This document shows positions 1 to 5,329 of a stretch of 5,329 bases of DNA, piece by piece. A model generated the notes under the pieces. The model was not told the DNA's origin. It worked only from the letters and a program-made list of their open reading frames with translations, and did no database searches. Positions within the stretch are counted from its first letter, which is position 1, and each line of letters begins with the position of its first letter. The position numbers and the translations under genes are program-made. Source of the DNA: an uncultured Granulosicoccaceae bacterium (lineage in GTDB: Bacteria > Pseudomonadota > Gammaproteobacteria > JABXHR01); assembly GCA_937921805.1 (NCBI GenBank), contig CAKZUS010000298.1, forward strand, positions 1 through 5,329, read 5' to 3'.

Positions 1-477
1 CAGCGGGCGGCCGTCAGCGCGCGCCAGCTCCATGACGATAATCCCGAGGGTGTAGCAAAACGGCGCGTGGATGGAGATGATGGCGAAGTTGTAGCTCAGC
101 GCTTCGCTGCCAAAGGCGCGTTCCATAATCGCCAAGCCCAGCAGCACCGAGTTGGAGAACAGTGCACAAAAGCCAATCGCGACAGATTCCCCAGGGCGGC
201 GCTGAAAGACGTAGCGCGCCATCAGCGCCGAGCCGATAAAGCAGGTTGCCGCCGCGAGGTAGAAGGCCCACATCATGCCCGGATCGTAAGCGGCGCTGAG
301 ATCTAAGCGCAGGACATGGCTGAACAGCAGCACGGGAATGGCTATGCCCTGACCAAAGAGCATCAAGGCGTCGGCAGCGGGAGCACTGAGGTAGCGGCTG
401 CGCGCGGCGAGGTGCCCCGCCCCAATCACTAAAAAGACGGGGGCGACAATGCCCAGCAAGGGGAGTAGTAAGTCCAA
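1..477 (-). CDS. AEC family transporter, N-terminal part (cut by window edge)
   Basis: This is an inner-membrane carrier of the auxin efflux carrier/malonate transporter (AEC) family, whose members move small organic anions and similar solutes. Only the first 159 residues are in the window; family members are usually about 300-320. The N-terminus MDLLLPLLGIVAPVFLVIGAG is typical. Hydrophobic segments fall at about residues 3-23, 38-56, 66-87, 99-118 and 129-151. The segment FSNSVLLGLAIMERAFG (107-123) matches the conserved helix-4 region of the family. An in-frame TAG at 487-489 limits the upstream end, and no ATG lies in the first part of the frame, so TTG at 475-477 is the best start. The ribosome-binding site is weak (AGG, 8 bases upstream). 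The gene follows betA by 33 bases with no terminator seen, so co-transcription with betIA is inferred. The substrate cannot be read from the sequence; a link to choline catabolism rests on context only. Confidence 0.85.
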   Translation of the reverse strand, partial: MDLLLPLLGIVAPVFLVIGAGHLAARSRYLSAPAADALMLFGQGIAIPVLLFSHVLRLDLSAAYDPGMMWAFYLAAATCFIGSALMARYVFQRRPGESVAIGFCALFSNSVLLGLAIMERAFGSEALSYNFAIISIHAPFCYTLGIIVMELARADGRPL

Positions 478-510
478 ACTGGGCGCCTAAAGTGGTGAGC
501 AGAGAGCCGC

Positions 511-2133
511 TTATTCTACCCGATACCACTTGGCGTCTGAAGGCGCCAAAAGCGTGTGACCGGCGATCAGATCGGCTGCTTTTTCGGCCAGCATAATCGT
601 CGGTGCATTGAGATTGCCATTGGGAATACGCGGAAACACCGAGGCATCGGCCACGCGCAAGCCCTGTAGACCGTGCACGCGCAGCTCGCTATCGACGACG
701 GCATCCTCGCCACTGCCCATGCGACACGTGCCGCAGGGGTGGTAGGCGCTCTCGCCTTCGCGGCGTACAAAGTCCAGCAGTTGCTCGTCGCTTTGCACCT
801 CGATACCGGGGGCCAGCTCGTCGCCACGAATCGGTGCCAGTGCGTCTTGCGAGAGGATATGCCGCGCTTGGCGTAGGGCTTCGAGCCACTCGCGTCGATC
901 TGACTCGGTGGAGAGATAATTAAACACAATCTCGGGATGCGCGCCCACGTCTTGACGATGAATGCGCACATGCCCACGGCTCTCGGAATACATCGGCCCG
1001 ACGTGCAGTTGAAAGCCCTCGCCCGATTTGGGTGCGGTGCCGTCGTAGCGCACGGCTAGGGGCAAAAAATGATACTGCAAGTTGGGATAGGCTTCGGCGT
1101 CGTTGCTGCGAGTAAAGCCACCGGCTTCGAACTGGTTACTCGCGCCCTCGCCTGTACGCGCGAGATACCACTGCAGCCCAATGCGCAGTTGGTTCCAGGG
1201 GCGCAGCGCATAGTGCAGTGTCACGGGCTGGGTGGCGGCTTGTTGCACATACACTTCGAGATGGTCTTGTAGATTTTCGCCGACCCCGGGCAGCTCGTGG
1301 CGCACGCTCACCCCAGCGGGTTCGAGCGTCGATGCTGGGCCGATTCCTGAGAGCTGTAGCAATTGTGGAGACGCAAAAGCCCCGCCGCTGAGAATCACTT
1401 CGCCGCCGCTATAGCGCCCGCGATGGGTCTCGATGCCCGTAACGCGGGTTCCGTCGAAGATCAGCTTTTGCACCATCGTGTGCGATAAGACAGTGAGGTT
1501 GTTACGGTTTTCAATGGGGCGCAAATAGCCGCGATCAGTGCTCCAACGCACGCCCTGATCCACGGTGCGATCAAAGGGGCCAAAGCCCTCTTGGCGGTAG
1601 CCATTCACATCATCGGTGTGGGCGAATCCGGCTTGCTGTGTGGCCTGAAAAAACGCATCGAACAAGGGGCCTTTGCAGGCGCCGGTCGAGACGTGTAGCG
1701 GCCCGTCGTGGCCGCGAAAATCGTCTCCGCCCTGGATACGGGTTTCGGCGCGCTTAAAGTACGGCAGCACATGCGCGTAGTCCCACTGCGACAATGCGGG
1801 GTCGTCTTGCGCCCAGCGTTGGTAGTCCATCGCATTGCCACGGATGTAGATCATGCCATTGATACAGCTCGACCCGCCAAGGGCTTTTCCACGAGGGTGA
1901 TAAATGCGTCGGCCGTTGAGATGCGGCTCCGGGGCGCTGTCGTACCACCAGTTGTAGCGTCTGCCCTGTAGCGGCCAAGCTAAAGCGCTGGGCATATGCA
2001 CCCGAAAATCCCACCACGGAGCGCGGCCACCGGCTTCGACAAGAAGAACCTTGCAGGCTGGATCAGCGCTGAGGCGATGGGCGAGCACACAGCCCGCAGA
2101 TCCGGCTCCTACGATGATGACGTCATACGACAT
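511..2133 (-). CDS. betA: choline dehydrogenase BetA (GMC oxidoreductase)
   Basis: This is an FAD-dependent GMC-family enzyme that oxidises choline to betaine aldehyde, the first step to the osmoprotectant glycine betaine. The E. coli enzyme is membrane-associated and can also oxidise betaine aldehyde. The 540-residue product (E. coli BetA is about 556) opens with the Rossmann motif GAGSAG (9-14) and acidic E33 in LLVEAGG. It carries GMC signature 1 (82-105, GKALGGSSCINGMIYIRGN) and signature 2 (251-265, GAFASPQLLQLSGIG). The catalytic pair is H465 in YHPCGTCRMG and N509 in GNLNAPTIM. Stretches such as HELPGVGENLQDHLE, EAGGF and NLQYHFLP match what I recall of E. coli BetA, which favours choline dehydrogenase over other GMC alcohol dehydrogenases. 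The frame stays open to an ATG at 2238. The ATG at 2131-2133 is chosen because it places MSYDVIIVGAGSAG at the N-terminus, has a GGAG site 8 bases upstream, and lies 5 bases after the betI stop. The frame is intact. Confidence 0.93.
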   Translation of the reverse strand: MSYDVIIVGAGSAGCVLAHRLSADPACKVLLVEAGGRAPWWDFRVHMPSALAWPLQGRRYNWWYDSAPEPHLNGRRIYHPRGKALGGSSCINGMIYIRGNAMDYQRWAQDDPALSQWDYAHVLPYFKRAETRIQGGDDFRGHDGPLHVSTGACKGPLFDAFFQATQQAGFAHTDDVNGYRQEGFGPFDRTVDQGVRWSTDRGYLRPIENRNNLTVLSHTMVQKLIFDGTRVTGIETHRGRYSGGEVILSGGAFASPQLLQLSGIGPASTLEPAGVSVRHELPGVGENLQDHLEVYVQQAATQPVTLHYALRPWNQLRIGLQWYLARTGEGASNQFEAGGFTRSNDAEAYPNLQYHFLPLAVRYDGTAPKSGEGFQLHVGPMYSESRGHVRIHRQDVGAHPEIVFNYLSTESDRREWLEALRQARHILSQDALAPIRGDELAPGIEVQSDEQLLDFVRREGESAYHPCGTCRMGSGEDAVVDSELRVHGLQGLRVADASVFPRIPNGNLNAPTIMLAEKAADLIAGHTLLAPSDAKWYRVE

Positions 2134-2138
2134 AGGGC

Positions 2139-2723
2139 TTACTCCAGGGGACCAATTTGAGATTGCAGGTAGTCGCACACCAGGGCACTGGCGTGCGCAG
2201 CGTTGATGCCCCCAGGACTGAGCGCACCGCGTAGCCACAAGCCGTCGATCAGTGCGGCAGTGGTCTCGGCACAGCGCAGCGCCTGTGCGGCAGGGAGCAG
2301 CGCGCGTAGGGCATGACAGAGATTGGAGTGCAAGCGGCGGTGGTTAATCAACTGCAACCGCGCCAGTGCCGGGTGGTGCTGGGCCTGCGCCCAAAACGAG
2401 AGCCAGGTGCGGGTGGCGTGGGTATGAGTCTGGGCTGGGGCAAAATTGCCCTCGACAATGGCGCGCAGTCGTGTCTGTGGCGAGGCCTTGTCGGTGCGGC
2501 GTTCGCGTGTGGCAGTGGCGAGTTGACCCAGCAGGTGCCGCATGGTCGCTTCGAGTAGGGCATCTTTGTCGCCAAAATAATGCGCGATGATTCCCCCCGA
2601 AACCCCAGCGCGACGGCTGATGCGCGCGATGGTGGTGTCGGCTAGCCCGTGCTCGTGCACGGCAGCAAAGGTGGCATCAATCAGTTGCTGACGCCGCAGT
2701 TGCTGCATTCCTATCTTGGGCAT
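2139..2723 (-). CDS. betI: HTH-type transcriptional repressor BetI (TetR family)
   Basis: This is a TetR-family repressor of choline-to-glycine-betaine genes; in studied bacteria choline relieves its repression. The 194-residue product is the usual length. Its start, MPKIGMQQLRRQQLIDATFAA, closely matches the E. coli BetI N-terminus as I recall it, which supports ATG at 2721-2723. The helix-turn-helix lies at about 31-50 (TTIARISRRAGVSGGIIAHYF), followed by the DKDALLEATM helix that BetI proteins share. The C-terminal ligand-binding/dimer part keeps the BetI-like segments VEGNF (90-94), TWLSFWA (106-112) and AALIDGLWLRGALS (156-169). The gene follows a promoter and palindrome at 2729-2783, consistent with autorepression, and ends 5 bases before betA. 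No good Shine-Dalgarno sequence precedes the start (AAAACCTT-ATG). Identity is secure; the inducer is inferred from the family. Confidence 0.94.
   Translation of the reverse strand: MPKIGMQQLRRQQLIDATFAAVHEHGLADTTIARISRRAGVSGGIIAHYFGDKDALLEATMRHLLGQLATATRERRTDKASPQTRLRAIVEGNFAPAQTHTHATRTWLSFWAQAQHHPALARLQLINHRRLHSNLCHALRALLPAAQALRCAETTAALIDGLWLRGALSPGGINAAHASALVCDYLQSQIGPLE
2142..2145 (-). promoter_or_regulatory. ribosome-binding site of betA
   Basis: GGAG on the minus strand lies 8 bases before the betA ATG at 2133. It is embedded in the last codons of betI (Leu-Glu-stop, CTGGAGTAA). This supports the start at 2133 over the upstream ATG at 2238, and suggests that betA translation is coupled to termination on betI. 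Confidence 0.75.
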
Positions 2724-2728
2724 AAGGT

Positions 2729-2756
2729 TTTATATTGATTGAACGTTCAATATAAA
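2729..2756. promoter_or_regulatory. probable BetI operator (inverted repeat)
   Basis: Perfect 10-base arms TTTATATTGA (2729-2738) and TCAATATAAA (2747-2756) flank the 8-base spacer TTGAACGT. A second, overlapping perfect palindrome, ATTGAACGTTCAAT (2738-2751), is centred 2 bases away. The sequence ATTGATTGAACGTTCAATATAA closely resembles the BetI box as I recall it from gammaproteobacteria. It covers the -10 box and the expected transcription start of the betI promoter, so a bound repressor would block transcription of betI and betA. The assignment rests on this position and on the neighbouring repressor gene. Confidence 0.85.
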
Positions 2757-2783
2757 TATACCCAGATCGTTTTCCCCTGTCGA
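2755..2783 (-). promoter_or_regulatory. sigma70-type promoter of betI-betA
   Basis: On the minus strand, a -35 box TCGACA (2778-2783, one mismatch to TTGACA) is separated by exactly 17 bases from a -10 box TATATT (2755-2760, one mismatch to TATAAT). The predicted start is near 2747-2748, giving a leader of roughly 25 bases before the betI ATG. The -10 box touches the operator palindrome. The second A/T-rich block, TATAAA, inside the operator has no convincing -35 partner. Confidence 0.7.
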
Positions 2784-2788
2784 GTCAG

Positions 2789-2813
2789 CCTACGAAGACA
2801 AGCCCTACGAAGA
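2789..2813. repeat. 10-base direct repeat at the end of the chemoreceptor gene
   Basis: CCTACGAAGA occurs at 2789-2798 and again at 2804-2813, a period of 15 bases. The right copy spans the stop codon and last two codons of the chemoreceptor gene; the left copy lies just after it, upstream of the betI -35 box. It looks like a small tandem duplication. No function is evident. Confidence 0.5.
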
Positions 2814-5329
2814 GAGCTCGTTTTTCCACGCGAGCAGGCACTGGATGAGCTGGGTAGAGGTTTGTGTGTAGTCACCGCTGACTTCGATCATTTTCTCTGC
2901 CTGCGCGGTCTGCCCCGCTAGCGCCAACTCGGCTACGCGCGCTGCGTGTTGGTGGAAGTCATTGTGCAGACGCACAGCGCGGTAATAATGCTGACCTTGT
3001 TGGGCTGTCTGTGGCAAAGCGCCGAGCCACTGCCCAAAGTCGCAGCGGTTGCCTGCGCGAATCGTTTCAATATCCCCATCAACTCTGCCGCTGGCTATGG
3101 CATTGCGCAATCGCATCGTCCAAGCACTGTGCGAGGCAATGCCCGCATCAAGTTGCTCTATCAGTTGTTTTGCCATAGGGTTTTGCGGCGACTGGATGCT
3201 GTGGCTTGTGGGCAATTCTGCAAGCGACTGCTCGGGTAAATCAGAAAACGCATACCACTCAGAAACCTCGGTGCCGCGCTGCGGTGCGTTGATGGTGCCG
3301 CCACCGACCTCAAAAAAGTTGATGCGCTCCAGCATCTCCTGCGACTGCTTGCCGATGGTTTGGCTGGATTTGGTTGTCTTATCCACTAAGATCGCGCTCT
3401 GCTGCGTGGCCGCATCAATCTTGCTCACTGCCCGGTTGATCTCACTGACACCGATGCTTTGTTCTTGCGCACTGTGGGCGATCTCTTCGATCAACTCGCT
3501 GACCTGGCTGACCGATTCGACGATGGCCTCAAGCGTCGTGCCCGACTCGTTTGCCAGATCGGTGCCCTCTTTGACTAGAGCAACACTCGTGTTAATCAGC
3601 TCTTTGATCTCTTGTGCTGATTGAGAGCTGCGCTGCGAGAGATTGCGCACTTCCGAGGCCACGACGGCGAAGCCTTTGCCATGATCCCCCGCTCGGGCGG
3701 CCTCTACTGCGGCATTGAGTGCCAAGAGATTGGTTTGGAAGGCAATGTCGTCGATGACACCGATGATCTCGACAATCTGCTCACTCGACATAGAAATATT
3801 GCGCATCGAAGCGATGGTTTTCCTCACCATTTCACCGCCGTGCTGGGCCTGTTCAGAGGCCTCGGCGGAGAGTTCTTTGGCGTTATTGGCATTCTCCGCA
3901 TTCATCGTCACCGCACAGGTGATCTGCTCCATGCTCGAACTGGTGGTTTGCAGCTCTGAGGCTTGCGACTCGGCGCGTGCGCTGAGATTGATGCAATCCA
4001 CCGCAAGTTGCTGCGTAAAGTTGCACACCGCAATGGAAGATTGGTTGATGTTTTTGATCACCTGTTCGAGCTGGTCTAGCGTTTGATTGGTCGCATTTTT
4101 GAGTCGACCAAACTCCCCTTGATAGTCGTTGGTGATGCGTCGCGACAGCCTGCCTTCGGCCATGCCGCCCAATACTTCGTTCAGATCGCCAATGACTTGC
4201 TGGTTGGTCGATAGCAAGGCATTGACTTGCCCCCCAAGCTGTCCGAAGAAGCCGGTTCTGCCCTCGACAGTGATGCGTCGATCGAGTTGGCCAATTTTGG
4301 CGGCGGCCACAATGTCGTTGATCTCCTGCTCAATCGCCACCTCTTCGGTGCGATCCACCCACTCGGCGACATAGCCAATATGCCTCTCTTCGCTGCCAAT
4401 CAGCGGCGCCATTTGTAGATGCATAGAGCGCGTGCCCCAGTGCAGATTGACCTCTACTGTGCGGGTCATGCCCGTGAGCATTGCGCGCTGATGCGAGGGA
4501 TCAGTGTGGAAGACATCAATGCACTCGCCCATCAGCTTTTCGGAGTTGAAGTGCGGCAAGATCGTGCGAATATCGTTTTCCGCCAGCCGCAGTGTTTCGC
4601 GCATCGCCGTGTTCATGTAGGTGATGGTGAGATTGCTGTCGATAATCATGATATTCGACGAGGCACTATCCATCGCCTGGGCGCTGATGTTCAAACGCCT
4701 CTGCAAATCGCGCAGCGTGTTGAGCAGCGCACCCATTTCGTCTGTACCCGAGTCGCTAATAGTGGTGTTGTACTGGCCTTTGTTGATGTTGTGCGTGACT
4801 TGCTCGACCGCATGCAGGCGCCTCGCGGTGCGCGTGGTGACAATAATGCACAACATCGCGGCAATGCTAGAGCACAGCACTAATGCAATCGCCCCGAGCT
4901 GCAGAGCCTGTTGCGAGTGTGCCCGCGCGGCCTCAGCGATGTGAACCAGCTCGTTGCTAAGCTCGTGCTCTAGTGCTTTGAGCAGCTCGATTCTTTGGGT
5001 AGACACCGCAAACCATGCGGCGGGGTCTGTGCTGAGAAATTGTGCTGAAACGGTGTTGGGCGTCTGAATTAATGCGCGAAACGCCAGCACCTCTTTGTGC
5101 TCCTGAGCGCCGTGTACACGCTCTAGCAGATCTGCTTTTTGGGCAATCGCCGCGCTTGCTTCAAGATAAGTCTGCTGCTTGGCTGCCAACTCAATGCTGA
5201 GGCGATGCTCTTGGGCGCTATAGGCGCCTCTGGAGAAAAAACGCGCTAACAAGGCGCGCTCTAAGCCCGCGTACTCTTTGCTCCAGCTGAGCATTTGCAG
5301 GCTTAATGCCGCTTGCTCCATGGTCGTAG
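2805..5329 (-). CDS. methyl-accepting chemotaxis protein, NIT-HAMP-PAS-HAMP-MCP-CZB (N-terminus cut)
   Basis: This is a transmembrane chemoreceptor that would control the CheA kinase through CheW. Residues are counted from the ATG at 5321, but the frame stays open to the window edge. Residues 1-130 look like a NIT (nitrate/nitrite-sensing-type) domain: YAGLERALLARFF (17-29), then KQQTYLEA (48-55) and DPAAWFAVSTQRIELLKALE (99-118). A membrane helix follows at about 140-162. Next come HAMP (about 163-215, with DEMG at 194-197), PAS (about 216-330, with ITYMN and FHTDPSHQR) and further HAMP-like repeats (about 333-420). The signalling hairpin tip is DDIAFQTNLLALNAAVEAAR (524-543), continuing to about 571. 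After a Pro/Ser/Gln-rich linker (about 672-715), the C-terminus is a CZB zinc-binding domain with candidate ligands H731, C760, H786 and H790. NIT receptors normally have a membrane helix before the domain, so the true start lies outside the window and the ATG at 5321 is probably internal. No CheR-tethering pentapeptide is seen at the C-terminus (KNELSS). The ligand is inferred from domains only. Confidence 0.93.
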   Translation of the reverse strand, partial: TTMEQAALSLQMLSWSKEYAGLERALLARFFSRGAYSAQEHRLSIELAAKQQTYLEASAAIAQKADLLERVHGAQEHKEVLAFRALIQTPNTVSAQFLSTDPAAWFAVSTQRIELLKALEHELSNELVHIAEAARAHSQQALQLGAIALVLCSSIAAMLCIIVTTRTARRLHAVEQVTHNINKGQYNTTISDSGTDEMGALLNTLRDLQRRLNISAQAMDSASSNIMIIDSNLTITYMNTAMRETLRLAENDIRTILPHFNSEKLMGECIDVFHTDPSHQRAMLTGMTRTVEVNLHWGTRSMHLQMAPLIGSEERHIGYVAEWVDRTEEVAIEQEINDIVAAAKIGQLDRRITVEGRTGFFGQLGGQVNALLSTNQQVIGDLNEVLGGMAEGRLSRRITNDYQGEFGRLKNATNQTLDQLEQVIKNINQSSIAVCNFTQQLAVDCINLSARAESQASELQTTSSSMEQITCAVTMNAENANNAKELSAEASEQAQHGGEMVRKTIASMRNISMSSEQIVEIIGVIDDIAFQTNLLALNAAVEAARAGDHGKGFAVVASEVRNLSQRSSQSAQEIKELINTSVALVKEGTDLANESGTTLEAIVESVSQVSELIEEIAHSAQEQSIGVSEINRAVSKIDAATQQSAILVDKTTKSSQTIGKQSQEMLERINFFEVGGGTINAPQRGTEVSEWYAFSDLPEQSLAELPTSHSIQSPQNPMAKQLIEQLDAGIASHSAWTMRLRNAIASGRVDGDIETIRAGNRCDFGQWLGALPQTAQQGQHYYRAVRLHNDFHQHAARVAELALAGQTAQAEKMIEVSGDYTQTSTQLIQCLLAWKNELSS

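Noticed and set aside
478..510. Possible terminator between betA and the AEC gene
   Set aside because: Only a 6-base GGCGCC palindrome is present, without a stable stem-loop or T-run.
14..529. Minus-strand ORF of 171 codons starting at ATG 529
   Set aside because: Its translation is Arg/Leu/Pro-rich with no family character and overlaps the betA end. The neighbouring frame starting at TTG 477 gives a clear AEC transporter.
2134..2238. N-terminal extension of betA to the ATG at 2238
   Set aside because: The extra 35 residues have no GMC character and lie over the betI coding end. The ATG at 2133 has a GGAG site and yields the standard MSYDVIIVGAGSAG start.
2313..2590. Plus- and minus-strand ORFs overlapping betI in other frames
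   Set aside because: betI is a full-length, clearly recognised gene across this stretch, and these frames show no independent family features.
3049..3624. Plus-strand ORF of 191 codons opposite the chemoreceptor gene
   Set aside because: It mirrors the strongly conserved MCP signalling region on the other strand, has no recognisable domain, and is best explained as an antisense shadow. The same applies to the plus-strand ORFs at 3621-3959, 3715-4086, 4419-4883 and 4621-4944.
5319..5321. ATG at 5321 as the true start of the chemoreceptor
   Set aside because: The frame is still open to the window edge, and this start would leave the NIT domain without the membrane helix that normally precedes it.

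Overview
The window is a fully protein-coding, moderately GC-rich stretch with every supported gene on the minus strand. Read in the direction of transcription (right to left) it holds a chemoreceptor gene (right end cut by the window), a short promoter/operator gap, betI, betA, and the start of an AEC-family transporter gene (left end cut by the window). The close resemblance of BetI and BetA to the enterobacterial proteins, and the NIT/PAS/CZB chemoreceptor, suggest a motile, free-living gammaproteobacterium, possibly from a saline or marine setting. The genus cannot be decided from the sequence.

Region 2805-5329 encodes a large methyl-accepting chemotaxis protein. It has a periplasmic nitrate/nitrite-sensing-like (NIT) domain, one visible transmembrane helix, HAMP, PAS, further HAMP-like repeats, the conserved signalling hairpin and a C-terminal zinc-binding CZB domain. 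Its N-terminus, which should carry the first membrane helix, lies beyond the right edge.

Region 2724-2804 is an 81-base gap. It contains a good sigma70-type promoter pointing towards betI, and an A/T-rich inverted repeat over the -10 box and start region that looks like the BetI operator.

Region 511-2723 is a compact betI-betA pair: the choline-responsive TetR-type repressor, then 5 bases later the FAD-dependent choline dehydrogenase. The betaine aldehyde dehydrogenase gene betB, which sits between them in E. coli, is missing here. Region 1-477 is the first 159 codons of an AEC (auxin efflux carrier/malonate-type) transporter. It starts at TTG, 33 bases after betA, and is probably co-transcribed.

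Together, betI, its operator and betA form a self-repressed choline-to-betaine-aldehyde (glycine betaine) module with an unusual transporter attached. The chemoreceptor is probably a separate transcription unit. No mobile element, RNA gene or CRISPR array is seen. I see no wholly new system; the points of interest are the betB-less bet operon, its AEC partner, the operator geometry and the multi-sensor receptor.
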